Counted from the first letter of the stretch, positions 30,606 to 41,400 are shown. The stretch is 64,000 nt of DNA from Alteromonas sp. a30 (GCF_026788005.1 NZ_JABEPE010000011.1:104906-168905); one strand, 5' to 3'. Translations and numbers: made by a program. Notes: generated from the letters alone by a model not told the origin.

Positions 30606-32062
30606 ATCTGCTCTAAATACTGTTTAACTTTTTGCATATCAATAGGCTTGTTACCTACCTGACTAATGTGAATCGCGGATGCCACCATTCCCATTAAAGA
30701 TGCATGCCACAAATCACATCCAATTTGTTTCAACAAAGAAGTCGTAATTAATAGCAAATCTCCTGCTCCAGAGACATCAACCGGGTTCTTATTCAGCGCT
30801 GGCAGGGAGCTTAAGCGAGGTTTATTGGGGTCGCTGAAATCCAACATTAACGCACCGTCAGCACCCAATGTAATTATCACATTGTCAGCTTCTAGTTTTG
30901 CTGCAAGTTTTTCAATGATGACAGCTAAACCAACATCATTGTCTTGAATATTGACTGCAAGTCGTGCTTCTACTTCGGTCGGTGTTACAAGCATTAAATG
31001 CGTAAATTTACTTAAATCACCTCTTTGAGAGGATGTTTGGCTGTCTGCCACCATATTCACTCCCTGACGACGCGCTATATCTTGCATAGCTTCAACCACA
31101 TCGGAAGTAAGTAAGCCGTAACTAAAGTCGGAAAACACCACTAAATCATAGCGATGAATGTTGGCTGCAAAGTCTTTTAACAACTGAGCTTGCAACGTTG
31201 AAGGCAAAGAGTGACTACGGAACTCGTTTACTCGCAATAAAGTTTTATTCTGCGTTCGGTAACGACGCTTGACCGTTGTTGGACGCGAATCATCTTGATA
31301 AATATAAGTATTCACGCCGTGGCCGGACATCTTTGTTTCCAGCCAATCTGCACTGCTATCAACCCCGGATACCGAATAAAAGTCCACCTGAGCCCCGAGT
31401 GTTTTAGTGTGCTGGGCAACAATAGCGGCTCCACCAACAAACAAGTTCGTATCTTGCGGTGTCACCACGATGGTCGGATCTTCTCGAGACAAGCCCACCG
31501 GATCGCAATCAATGTATTCATCCAGAATAATATCACCAACCACTGCAACCCGAGTTTGCGATATTTTGTCCAACGCTAACTCAATTTGTTGCCTTTCTAT
31601 ATGATGCCGAGATAGGTAGTTACGATAGGCCGTTGGAAAATGGGCCTCATTTTTATAGCCATTGCTGTGTACAAACTTTTCCGCATTGAACTGACTTTCC
31701 CCCGAACTGAACATCAATTTCCCGTGCCACTCTTTCAACCACATTTCTTCTGGGTTGTGGCGATGTTTGAATTCACTGCCTTTCAGTACAATTTCGGGCT
31801 TTAGTTCACGCAGCGTCTTTTCTAAATCTTCGACTAAAACGATGTGGTCAATCAGACTTACCGTTTTTAATGCTTGCAAGCGTTCGCTGTCTTCAAACAT
31901 ATTAGGTTCAGAATCGGTTTTCTGTTGCAAGCCAACGACAACTTCGTCAGCTAATTCAGAAGCGAATTTGAAAAGGCGGATGTGCCCGGGATGTAGCACA
32001 TTAAAAAGGCCAGAAATGAAAACGCGATGTTTTTTAGGTTTGAATTGCTTGCTATTGCTCAT
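30602..32062 (-). CDS. HldE-like bifunctional protein with reversed domain order
   Basis: A 486-residue protein. The N-terminal domain (about 10-140) is a cytidylyltransferase-fold adenylyltransferase with FISGLFNVLHPGHIRLFKFA. The C-terminal domain (about 165-480) is a PfkB/ribokinase-type sugar kinase with VVGDIILDEYI, the FVGGAAIVAQH substrate loop and the catalytic DVSGAGDL. Classic HldE, which makes ADP-heptose precursors, has the kinase first. So the reaction is probably related (phosphorylation then nucleotidylation of a heptose-like sugar) but may differ. The ATG at 32062 is preferred; a GTG at 32080 is the alternative. Confidence 0.85.
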   Translation of the reverse strand: MSNSKQFKPKKHRVFISGLFNVLHPGHIRLFKFASELADEVVVGLQQKTDSEPNMFEDSERLQALKTVSLIDHIVLVEDLEKTLRELKPEIVLKGSEFKHRHNPEEMWLKEWHGKLMFSSGESQFNAEKFVHSNGYKNEAHFPTAYRNYLSRHHIERQQIELALDKISQTRVAVVGDIILDEYIDCDPVGLSREDPTIVVTPQDTNLFVGGAAIVAQHTKTLGAQVDFYSVSGVDSSADWLETKMSGHGVNTYIYQDDSRPTTVKRRYRTQNKTLLRVNEFRSHSLPSTLQAQLLKDFAANIHRYDLVVFSDFSYGLLTSDVVEAMQDIARRQGVNMVADSQTSSQRGDLSKFTHLMLVTPTEVEARLAVNIQDNDVGLAVIIEKLAAKLEADNVIITLGADGALMLDFSDPNKPRLSSLPALNKNPVDVSGAGDLLLITTSLLKQIGCDLWHASLMGMVASAIHISQVGNKPIDMQKVKQYLEQI

Positions 32063-32365
32063 GCTTTTGTTCCGATCCACGCTCTAACGTCGTGTTTTGT
32101 GCGCAAGATTGACAAGATACACAGCAAAACACAAGAAGAAATAGGCTACCTCTAAAGGTTATCGGAAAATGCGCTTATTTCTTGAAAATCCCAAGAACAG
32201 GTTAGTAATTTAGCCAAAAATAATAGCGCTCCCTCATATCTTGAACTTCGCTCACAAATTAAGAGCTTAGGGAACCATAGACACTCAACTATTTAGCGGT
32301 ATAATCGCCAGATCAATTTGTCTGTCAATCCCAACTACAGTAAATAGGGACCCGCTTTTAACGCC
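32063..32365. other. Divergent promoter region between kinase operon and wzz
   Basis: About 300 AT-rich bases with no gene. It must hold the promoters of the minus-strand heptose-type operon and the plus-strand wzz-wzy pair. I looked for a JUMPstart/ops element (GGCGGTAGC) and did not find one. Confidence 0.5.
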
Positions 32366-33319
32366 ATGGATCAAAATTTTATAACTCAAAATTCACAGTC
32401 TGAAGATAACAGTAGTATCGATTTAGGTGTACTTATCTCTTATATCTGGAAAAAGAAACTTTCCATCTTCGCCTTTGCTGCTTTTTCAGCGATTATTTCC
32501 ATTATCTATGCGTTAAGTTTGTCCGACCAATACAAGTCATCCGCAATACTAATGTCAACCTCCTCCACTTCATCACCAAGCCTTTCGAATTTGGGCGGCT
32601 TGGGTGGTATTGCCTCTTTAGCCGGGCTAAGCCTTGGCGGTATGCAAGATGGCGATAAGTCCACAATTGCTATTGAACTTATTCAAACTTGGGGATTTAT
32701 TGAGAAATTTATTCAAGATAACCAATTGGAAGCTGAAGTTTTTGCATTAGAAGGCTGGGACAAAGAAAACAACATTCCGATTTATAATGATGATATTTAT
32801 AACGTCAAAGAAAACACTTGGTTGCCAGATCCAGATGGAGACGAAAACGAAACCTTGAAGCCTACCAGTTGGCTTTTATATGAAGCAATAATGGAGCGCA
32901 TCAATATCTCGAAAGACGAAGAAACTGGGTTTATTACCGTTTCTGTTGAACACTTTTCTCCCTATGTCGCCAAAAAATGGGTGGATTTACTTGTTTCAGC
33001 AATTAACGATGAACTTAAAATGCGTGAAATATCAGAAACAAACAAGAAAATCCGCTACTTAGAAGAACAAACAGAGAAAACGCACGTTGCAGAAATGCGT
33101 AATATTTTCTTCGAGTTAATTAAAGAACAAACGCAAACCCTTATGCTCGCAGAAGTCTCTCAAGAATATGCTTTAAAAACCCTAAGCCCGGCAAAAGTAG
33201 CTGAGAAAAAATCCAAACCATTTAGAGCTGTTATTGTTATTCTGACAACTTTCTTAGGTGCGATGTTAGGTTTAGTCGTGGTCGTCGTGGGATTTATTCG
33301 TGGTACCTTATCGAAATAA
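32366..33319 (+). CDS. Polysaccharide chain-length determinant (Wzz family)
   Basis: A 317-residue inner-membrane protein with the Wzz plan: a short cytosolic start, TM1 (about 33-52), a periplasmic region with a Gly/Leu-rich segment and coiled helix (about 215-270), and TM2 (about 286-312). The Pro-rich SPAKVAEKKSKPFRA precedes TM2 as in the family. It sets the length of O-antigen or capsule chains in Wzy-dependent synthesis. The next gene, a polymerase/ligase-type protein, starts 19 bases later. Confidence 0.9.
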   Translation: MDQNFITQNSQSEDNSSIDLGVLISYIWKKKLSIFAFAAFSAIISIIYALSLSDQYKSSAILMSTSSTSSPSLSNLGGLGGIASLAGLSLGGMQDGDKSTIAIELIQTWGFIEKFIQDNQLEAEVFALEGWDKENNIPIYNDDIYNVKENTWLPDPDGDENETLKPTSWLLYEAIMERINISKDEETGFITVSVEHFSPYVAKKWVDLLVSAINDELKMREISETNKKIRYLEEQTEKTHVAEMRNIFFELIKEQTQTLMLAEVSQEYALKTLSPAKVAEKKSKPFRAVIVILTTFLGAMLGLVVVVVGFIRGTLSK

Positions 33320-33338
33320 TTGATTGAGGGACCTTGCA

Positions 33339-34628
33339 GTGACCAAAGCACAATTTTATCGATACAGCAGTGTAACTATCCTTTTCTGCATGTTTCTCAC
33401 TCCCACCATTTCCATTCCTGGTTTTATTGGTATTCGGTTTGAAGAATTGTTTATTGTGCCTTGGTTGGCCCTCTCGTTTTTATTTCGCCCCTCTCTGAGA
33501 ATGCTCATCCCCTTTAGAGCCTTCTTTTTTCTGCTCTTTAGTATCTTACTAATTACCTCCATTTCGGTTGGCAGTATCATGCAACTTCCAGCGTCATTGT
33601 TGGATTTAGTAAAATTAATTTGGATTGTAAAAATCTTCTTCATCTACAGCATTTTGTATAACTTCATCCATAGTGACTCGGATTATTACCAGCGACTGAT
33701 ATACATTCTAAGGATATTTGTTATTTTCGGCTTTGTGTCGGCGTTGATCTGTATACAACAATACTTTGATATTCTCTCGCTGAACCGTTATTACGTTCCT
33801 ATTATTGCACCGACTCAATTCAACACCCTTATGCCGGGTTATTCATCACCTCGTGTTGTTGGCATCATTGGCAATCCCAATGCACAAGGGTTGGTCATGG
33901 CCTTCACCCTGATTACACTTACATACCTTATTCTCGAAAAGCGTATTAAATATGGTTCCGTGCTTTTTGTAGTGCTTTTTTCCGCCCTAATTATGACGCT
34001 TTCTCGAAGTGCCTTTATTGTTTGGGGCTGTGGCACTGTATGTTTAATTCTGCTTTTCAGGGGCGGTTGGAAACTAACCATTTATAAGTATGTACTGCTG
34101 GCATCAGTGATTGCCATTATTGGTGTTATGTTTGTTTTCCTACGAGACAACAAAGTCATCTACAACCTTATTTTGTTTAGATTTGAGCTGTTAGCAAATG
34201 GCTTAGAAGAAGGCAGCTTTTCCGCACGATTTAATCAATGGATGCTCAACATCAGGTACTTTTTGGAAAGTCCTATTTTTGGTGTTGGCCCCCTTCCACG
34301 AGCAGGAATATTTCATTTCGCCGATAACGAATGGTTAGTGCTTCTGCGCTCCTATGGTCTTGTAGGAACGGGCTGGTTAGTAATGACGCTGACGCTGCCT
34401 CTACTCTTATTCCGTCCAGCCCATAAATGGGGGAAAAACTTAAAAAGTTTTAACTTATCGATACTATTGTGTGCATTTATGTATATGGTCCCTGCCGCAG
34501 TGCTAACTGGGATCAACACCGTTTCATTTTTGATAGTGCTGTTAGCTTGTATTGATCAAAACCACTCTGCTATCGTGTGGTCCAAATCGTCCAGATCTCG
34601 CACCAATCCAGCGCTCTCCGAATCATAA
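33339..34628 (+). CDS. O-antigen polymerase/ligase (Wzy/WaaL family)
   Basis: A 429-residue membrane protein with about 11-12 helices and the Wzy_C-type periplasmic loop (ARFNQWMLNIRYFLESPIFGVGP). This supports either O-antigen polymerase or ligase; sequence alone does not separate them, but pairing with wzz favours polymerase. The start is GTG at 33339, with GAGGG eight bases upstream; a TTG at 33324 is in frame but lacks a site. Confidence 0.88.
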   Translation: MTKAQFYRYSSVTILFCMFLTPTISIPGFIGIRFEELFIVPWLALSFLFRPSLRMLIPFRAFFFLLFSILLITSISVGSIMQLPASLLDLVKLIWIVKIFFIYSILYNFIHSDSDYYQRLIYILRIFVIFGFVSALICIQQYFDILSLNRYYVPIIAPTQFNTLMPGYSSPRVVGIIGNPNAQGLVMAFTLITLTYLILEKRIKYGSVLFVVLFSALIMTLSRSAFIVWGCGTVCLILLFRGGWKLTIYKYVLLASVIAIIGVMFVFLRDNKVIYNLILFRFELLANGLEEGSFSARFNQWMLNIRYFLESPIFGVGPLPRAGIFHFADNEWLVLLRSYGLVGTGWLVMTLTLPLLLFRPAHKWGKNLKSFNLSILLCAFMYMVPAAVLTGINTVSFLIVLLACIDQNHSAIVWSKSSRSRTNPALSES

Positions 34629-34646
34629 CTTTACAAGCTTAAAAGA

Positions 34647-35381
34647 CTACCAAGGTAAGCTTTCGCCCAACCAATTTTTAAAAGCGCCGGTTTCATCAAG
34701 ATTGGTGTCATCTATCACCCGACGTAGCCCTTCAACCGACTCTTGTACAGGTACTTTGGCATTTGGGCCACCCATGTCGGTAATAACGTGTCCCGGATGC
34801 AGCATCATGACAGTAACGCCCATGGATTTAACGTCTAGTGACAAGCTGTACATAGCGGAGTTCAATGCTGACTTTGATGAGCGATACAAATAAGCACCGC
34901 CGCCTTCATTTAAGCCGATGCTGCCCATATCGCTGCTAATAGTCACGATTTTACCAATCTGACTTTGTCTGACGTTTTCAAACAATTGTTGCGACAAATA
35001 CACTGGAGCCATGCAATTGATATGAAATACTTCATGCCACTTGTCAATGTCCACATCCAGTAACGGGGCGTTGGGCCCAAACATACCGGCATTATTAATC
35101 AGCACATCTATCGGTCTGTCTCGTAACGTGGAAACAAAAGCTTGAACGGAGTCCTGATTAGTGACATCTAATTCACGGATCACCAAGTTGTTTTGGCCTT
35201 TACGGCTAACCTCATGCGCTAAGGCTTGTAACTGTTGCGCATTTTCTGGGTCTCGACAGGCAGCAATCACACGACACGATTGCCCTCCCGACACACCGTT
35301 AAATACATATTGCTTGGTCAATTCCAAACCAATACCGCGGCTTGCGCCTGTGATAATGATATAAAAAGAGTTGTGATTCAT
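34647..35381 (-). CDS. Short-chain dehydrogenase/reductase
   Basis: A 244-residue classical SDR. The cofactor motif is ITGASRGIG, NNAGMFG is the structural motif, and the active site is S...YLYRSSK (Tyr-x3-Lys). It resembles C-factor-like SDRs. It is the last gene of a minus-strand unit (Gfo/Idh/MocA, methyltransferase, cupin, SDR), with an 18-base gap after the cupin gene. It probably acts on a nucleotide-linked or free sugar, but that is inference. It converges with the polymerase gene. Confidence 0.88.
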   Translation of the reverse strand: MNHNSFYIIITGASRGIGLELTKQYVFNGVSGGQSCRVIAACRDPENAQQLQALAHEVSRKGQNNLVIRELDVTNQDSVQAFVSTLRDRPIDVLINNAGMFGPNAPLLDVDIDKWHEVFHINCMAPVYLSQQLFENVRQSQIGKIVTISSDMGSIGLNEGGGAYLYRSSKSALNSAMYSLSLDVKSMGVTVMMLHPGHVITDMGGPNAKVPVQESVEGLRRVIDDTNLDETGAFKNWLGESLPW

Positions 35382-35399
35382 TGCACTTGCTCGTTGAGA

Positions 35400-35927
35400 T
35401 TATTTAAGATTTATCGCACTTTTAACAAACGTTATATAATCAGGCACTTCTTCAATATGACGCCCCATTGGCGCCCAATCTGGAAATTCACAATCGGACG
35501 CATCAAACGGTCCTTGGGTAACTTCTTTAAAGACAATAACATCCGATTGAATGATTAACATATGCCACACTTTTGCTGGCATTTTGAAGTAGAAAGTTTT
35601 GCCTGTTTGCAGCGAGCCCAGCGCGATGCAGCGCTCAATATTACCGTCTTCATCAAACAAGATTAACGACCCTTCACCTTCAAGCACCTGAAATGATTCG
35701 CTTTTGGTGATGTGTCGATGCGGCCTAACATAGGTGTCCTTGGTATGAACAATAAACATTTCATGTACCAAGGAATCGGGCTCTTCATGTACACATAAGC
35801 GTGTACGCTGCTCTTTAGTTGCCAAGCCCAAGGTGGAAAGCTCCGCTAAATCAGCTTGCGTTAACGTGCATATGGCCTCGTCGTTGTATAGCACGGCTTC
35901 ATTAATGGTTTTATATTTCACGACCAT
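35400..35927 (-). CDS. WbuC-type cupin-fold metalloprotein
   Basis: A 175-residue cupin. The metal motif region HRHITKSESFQVLEGEGSLILF and the later KVWHMLIIQSDVIVFKEVTQGPFD fit the WbuC family, which occurs in O-antigen and sialic-type sugar clusters without a firmly known reaction. It overlaps the upstream methyltransferase gene by 10 bases. The ATG at 35927 or GTG at 35921 (better spaced from GGAG) could be the start. Confidence 0.82.
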   Translation of the reverse strand: MVVKYKTINEAVLYNDEAICTLTQADLAELSTLGLATKEQRTRLCVHEEPDSLVHEMFIVHTKDTYVRPHRHITKSESFQVLEGEGSLILFDEDGNIERCIALGSLQTGKTFYFKMPAKVWHMLIIQSDVIVFKEVTQGPFDASDCEFPDWAPMGRHIEEVPDYITFVKSAINLK

Positions 35928-37123
35928 GTCTCCGGCTGAAAAATCGATAGGAACACACCGCCAGATTCAATAAAGGCTTGGTTCCTTGCTACGATTTTTT
36001 CGTTATTCCAAGGGTTACAAGTAAGCAAACAAAAGCGGTAAGTGCCATCGCGGAGTTTGTTTGAGCCAACAATCGGCAAACGACACCCCGGCATAAATAA
36101 ACCTTGTTTGTTAGGATCGTCATCAATCACAACATCAATCACATCTGCAAGGCCGTAATAATTGACAAACGCCGCACCTAAATGCCCAGCGCCTAAAATG
36201 GCAACACCGCCATATTGCATCTTGTAAGCTTCAAGCTTCTGCTGAAAAAACTGCTGCATTGGTAAAAAGCGTTGTTGAAAATGCGCTGTTAGTTCGGCAT
36301 CTCGAACATCCGAAACCGTTAAACTTTTTGTATCTCCATCAGACCTTTTTAACACAGCAACCAGAATATCCTCGAGAGCCATTGGGTAACGGATAATACG
36401 CTCAACCTGCAAGCCATAACGTGCTAGCAAATCGACTAGGGTATTTTGCGTAAAGTACAAACTATGCTCTTCCCAAATAATCGTATGTTGAACGTCTTTA
36501 AATGCTTTTTCATTATCAGGAACTTCTAATAACGCCACGCCTTCTTGTGAAAGCATTGCCACCACGTTGTTCAGAAAAGCTTGTGTTTCCCAAGTGTGCT
36601 CAAGAATATGACGACCGATAATCACATCGTATTTTTTTAATTGAGCAACTTCAGCCGGCAGCGGCTCCGAAATTGCCGCCTGCACCACTTCAACCCCCGG
36701 CTTTACCTGCCCCGCTAATTTAGGATGCGAAAACAGCTCCGTTTGAGTAAAACCCAAGGCATTAAAACGTGCCAATGTACTGCTATCTTTTTCGCTTAAG
36801 CCCAAGATACTCAGCTCTGCGCCTTCGGAAACGTGAGTCAATAAACCGGTGACTTGACTCACTAAATCATCCAGATGATCTTCCGGTTCATTAATTTGAA
36901 TCCACGAATAAATTGGCGTGATAGACGGCCAGTCTGGTGGGTCTATCAACCCGACTAAACCAGAGTTCTTACCCACCCCTAAACGAATCGGGAATAGGGT
37001 TTCTGGCGCATCCTGCGATGCTAAAAACTTATGCGCAACAGGATGCTCGCCTACGTCTATCAACAATTCAGCCGCTTCACCTGTCACTAACCGATACGCA
37101 TTTTCAGCGCTAACTTCAGACAA
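35918..37123 (-). CDS. Sugar C-methyltransferase-like protein
   Basis: A 401-residue protein with the layout of TDP-sugar C-methyltransferases. The N-terminal segment has IDVGEHPVAHKFL, a SAM-methyltransferase core follows (VIIGRHILEHTWETQAFL, VALLEVPD), and the C-terminal Methyltransf_14 domain has GVAILGAGHLGAAFVNYY. The N-terminal zinc-binding Cys pair seen in typical members is missing. The start is TTG at 37123, eight bases after AGGA, and overlaps the preceding gene by 8 bases. A role in making a branched or methylated surface sugar is likely. Confidence 0.8.
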   Translation of the reverse strand: MSEVSAENAYRLVTGEAAELLIDVGEHPVAHKFLASQDAPETLFPIRLGVGKNSGLVGLIDPPDWPSITPIYSWIQINEPEDHLDDLVSQVTGLLTHVSEGAELSILGLSEKDSSTLARFNALGFTQTELFSHPKLAGQVKPGVEVVQAAISEPLPAEVAQLKKYDVIIGRHILEHTWETQAFLNNVVAMLSQEGVALLEVPDNEKAFKDVQHTIIWEEHSLYFTQNTLVDLLARYGLQVERIIRYPMALEDILVAVLKRSDGDTKSLTVSDVRDAELTAHFQQRFLPMQQFFQQKLEAYKMQYGGVAILGAGHLGAAFVNYYGLADVIDVVIDDDPNKQGLFMPGCRLPIVGSNKLRDGTYRFCLLTCNPWNNEKIVARNQAFIESGGVFLSIFQPETWS

Positions 37124-38183
37124 AATCTAATTCCTGCCCTAACTGAGAAGATTGGAACGCCAATTCAATCACTTTAATGACGTTCAATGCTTGTTCTGCC
37201 GGCACATCCAACGAAGACTCTCCTTTCACCGCAGCAACAAAGTTTTCATAGTAAGAAAAATAAGAACCTCGCTCCGTTTCAATGATAACGGGTTCATCAT
37301 GTTCTTTGTTTTGGATATTACCCTCAGGTGGCATCCTCAACCATTGACCATAGTTTGCTGGCTTATCAACACCAAATGCATCATCAAATGGCGACATATT
37401 CGCAGCAAGCTGCGCTTCTTGCACATCCTGCGCTTGTTTAATGAAAGTCCCTTCTGTGCCTTCAATGTAAAAACGAAAAGGCGTGGCTCGTGCAAAGGAA
37501 GAGCCGCGCAAACGCACTTGGGTTAAACCGCGATTGTAAGAAAGCTGAATATCGTAGTAATCATTGGCTTCGGCACCTTCACGTTGTGCCAAGGCTTTGG
37601 CAAAAACTTTTTCAGGCAGGCCCAGTAAATGCAAAGCTTGATCAATAAGATGAGAAGCAAGATCAAAGATTAAACCTGCGCCGGGGCGATCTTGTTCGCG
37701 CCAACGTCCCCAAACCCGCGGGCGGTATTTATCGAAACGAGACTCGAAATAACGTAGCTCGCCTAATTTTCCTTCTCCAATTAATTTTTTCGCGGTAAGG
37801 AAGTCGCCATCCCAACGGCGGTTATGATAAACACTGAGCAACGTTTGTTGTTTTTCCGCTAAGGCAATTAACGCCGTGCCTTCATCCACACTGCACACAA
37901 AAGGCTTATCAATAATGACGTGCTTATTAGCAAGCATCGCTTTACTGGCAATGTCGGCATGAAAGTCATTAGGCGTTAAAACCACCACCACGTCTATATC
38001 CGCTTGCGCGATAAAATGATCCACTGAATCGAATACTTCAGCATCGGGAACGACGGCTTGGATTTCCTGTTTCGGTTTGGAAGAATACACCGCAGTGACT
38101 TTTGCGCCGGCTAACCGAGTCAAAATAGGTAGATGAAACACTTTCGCGGCCAGTCCAAAACCCACTATGCCAAATTTAATCAT
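37116..38183 (-). CDS. Gfo/Idh/MocA family oxidoreductase
   Basis: A 355-residue NAD(P)-dependent sugar oxidoreductase. The N-terminal Rossmann domain starts MIKFGIVGFGLAAKVFHLP. The conserved EKP-type motif appears as HVIIDKPFVCSVDEG, and the C-terminal domain carries GLIFDLASHLIDQALHLLG with the catalytic His. It resembles YdgJ/YhhX-type members. The ATG at 38183 has AGGAG five bases upstream. It is the first gene of the four-gene unit 38183-34647. Confidence 0.92.
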   Translation of the reverse strand: MIKFGIVGFGLAAKVFHLPILTRLAGAKVTAVYSSKPKQEIQAVVPDAEVFDSVDHFIAQADIDVVVVLTPNDFHADIASKAMLANKHVIIDKPFVCSVDEGTALIALAEKQQTLLSVYHNRRWDGDFLTAKKLIGEGKLGELRYFESRFDKYRPRVWGRWREQDRPGAGLIFDLASHLIDQALHLLGLPEKVFAKALAQREGAEANDYYDIQLSYNRGLTQVRLRGSSFARATPFRFYIEGTEGTFIKQAQDVQEAQLAANMSPFDDAFGVDKPANYGQWLRMPPEGNIQNKEHDEPVIIETERGSYFSYYENFVAAVKGESSLDVPAEQALNVIKVIELAFQSSQLGQELDFV

Positions 38184-38430
38184 GGATACTCCTGTGTTAA
38201 TCATAAGAGTGCGCACCTAAATTTAAGGCACACATTATTTGTATTATCTGCCGAAACAGTCATTTTTAAATATATTTTTAGATATGACGATTTATGTCGA
38301 TAGATCATCATACTTACATAAATAAATAACATGCAGTAATCTTGTCAGTTACACACCAGAAATACGAAATCGGGCTAAATTTTCAGTCTTAGAGCCCAAA
38401 TAAACATCAAGTTAGTCGCTGGATTAAGAA

Positions 38431-41400
38431 ATGTTAAAGAATATTAGGTTGCACATCGAAAAAGATGAGCAAAAACAGGAAGCGCTAGAAGCTAAATTAG
38501 CCGAGTCGTTGCAGACCGTCCATAAAGACAATATCAACGCCTTTCAGCGCAGCATTCCCTCGTTAATGCCTTACATCACCCAAACTCAGTCGCAAAATTT
38601 GTCGATTTTTTGCAACAAGCTGGGGCACTTTAACATTGTCGATTATGGCCTTGGTCGTGTCCTTTATGGTTTTAATCCAGAGAAGGACAACAACGCCCAA
38701 GTTCAGGCTTTCTTACAACATGGTCAATACATACACTTTTCAGGGAAACAACCCACTTCTACAAGCCTTCCTAGCGACGTCGACCCAACACTGATTACCG
38801 AACTTCCCAAATTAGAGGATTATTTACATCAACCGAAAGTGCCAGAAAAAATCGACTGTTTGGTAATCTTGGGCATTGGTTTGGGTTATCACATTAAAGC
38901 CTTGCTGGAAGCTTGTTCGCCCCGCTTTGTGATTATTTACGAACCGGAACCGCAATATTTTTCCGCATCAAATTTAGTATTCGATTGGAAAAGCATTCTT
39001 AACGACGTCAAAGAAAAAGACATTTCCTTGTTCTTTATGCTGGAAAAAGACGGGCGCGATATTATCGACAACATTGAAGAGCTACGCGAGCATTACCCGA
39101 TCGACGGCTTTTACTTATACAAGCACTTCCATCACCCGATTTTTAACTCCATACAAAAGCAATTAGCATCGCAAAGTTGGGAACAAATCAAAGCTTCAGG
39201 CTTTCATTTTGATATGAATCAGGATGCCAATCAGTATATGCAGTTTTTCTCGGAAACCTGCCAAGTTGAGCGCTATCACCCGGTTTCTGAGGACTCAGGC
39301 ACCTTTGCCAACAACATTAAAGCCTTCGAAACTTACTTTCCTAACATCGCCAAAGAATTTAAGGATTACCAGCCGAAAAACTGGTTGCCCGTGGTCACGC
39401 CAGAAGGCGACATCAATATCGTTAATAAAGAAAATTTAGTGTGCTGGTATAGCGACACGCCCAAAGACGATTGCATGACCAACTTCCAAGGTTTTTCCGA
39501 CTACCCGCACAAAGACGGGCTAATTTTGGGTTATAAAGGCAAAAAGCTCGCGCACTATTTGCACTATAAATTTGTTAAAGAAACCGACGAATTGTTAGAG
39601 GCCGCCGAAGATGAAGAAGGCGCGTTACCTGAAAATATTCAGTCGATGATTATGTTTGGTTTAGGCGTGGGCTATCAGCTTGAAGCTCTGGCACAAAACC
39701 ACTCGCTGGAAAAACTGTTTTTATGCGAACCGAATCCAGACTTCTTTTACGCTTCCTTGTACGCCATTGATTGGCAAGCTATTTTCGACGCTATCGACGA
39801 TAAAAAAGGCAAGCTGTATATTAATATTGGTGACGATGGCACCAACCTTTTCCGCGACTTATTAAGCCAATTTTACTCCATTGGCCCGTATATTCTTAAC
39901 AACACTTTCTTCTATCAGTGTTATTACAACGCCTCATTAAACACCGCAATTGCAAAGCTACGTGAGCAATTACAAGTGGTAATTACCATGGGCGAATACT
40001 TCGACCACGCCTATCACGGTATCGCCCAAACCAAAGAAGCCCTAAAGCGAGAATATCCGAACCTAATCAGCCGTCCAGAAAAAGCCTTTTCTTACGATGA
40101 AAAAGAAGTGCCGGTGTTTTTAGTAGGTAACGGCCCATCGTTGGACCAGTCCTTAGAAATGATTCAGGAATGGAAAGATAAAGCCATAATTGTGTCCTGT
40201 GGTACAGCGCTACAAGTCATGTATCGCAATGGTATTGTGCCCGACTTTCACGCCGAAATAGAACAAAACCGCAGTAGCTTCGATTGGGCTTCAACCATTG
40301 GTGATTTCGACTACTTAAAGCAAGTCACACTGATTTCCTGTAACGGCATTCACCCCGACACCTGCGATCTTTACAAAGATGTGTTTGTTGCCTTTAAAGA
40401 AGGGGAATCGTCCACGGTTTCTGCTTTACAAGTGATTGGTGAAAAAGACTATTCCGTGCTGCAATTTGCCTTTCCAACTGTGGCTAATTTTGCCTGTAAC
40501 CTGTTTACTCAACTGGGTTTTAAGAGCCTGTATTTAATCGGCATCGACATGGGCTTTGTTAACGACAAACGCCACCATTCGCAGCAGTCAGCCTATTATT
40601 TAGAAGATGGCAAAGAGCTGTACGAGTATTCCGATGGCATCAATACTTCGTTTGTTGTACCCGGCAATTTCCGTAAAACCGTGTTTACCAAGCACGAATT
40701 TAAAATTGCCAAAATGGTGTTAGAACAGCTTATTTCTACTTCATCCAAAGATGTCAGCTTCTTTAACTGTAGTGATGGCGCGCAAATTGTTGGGGCAACA
40801 CCACTTGCCGTCAATAGCGTATTAATCACGACCTCAGAACAAGACAAAGCAGACGCCATCAAAGCCACGCGGGAAAAAGCCTTCCGCCGCTTAGAAGGCG
40901 AAAAAGTCATTCAACAATATGAAGAAAAATACGCCTCGGACTCGTTAGAAACCGAGCTCAACACCTTTGAACAATGGTTAGATAAACCCATTTCCACCTT
41001 GCGCGATGCCGAAGCTTTAGTGGAACAGCAAAAAAACCTGCTGTTTTTGTCGTACCAGCATGGTCGTTCATTATTGTTCTATTACTTGTACGGCACAGTG
41101 AACTTTGCCAACGCGATGCTCACCAAACTACTGTACTCATCGAAAGAAAACGGCGTAGAGCAATTCGTAAAAGGATTGGACGTATGGAAGCGCTACTTTA
41201 CCCGCTTTAAACACATGATATTACAGCATCAGTCGGCATTTGACGTGTCGAAATCGCCCAACAATCTGCTTCAAATTATTTACAATCACATGCAATATCA
41301 GTTTAGAAATACCAAAGTAGCGATTGTGAATAACTCCGCAGGTTTTGTGGAAGCGATTCAGTACTTCGACAAAAACGCCATACATTTTAACAATACCGAA

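Noticed and set aside
32160..32365. RfaH-dependent JUMPstart/ops element before wzz
   Set aside because: Searched by eye for GGCGGTAGC and did not find it on either strand.
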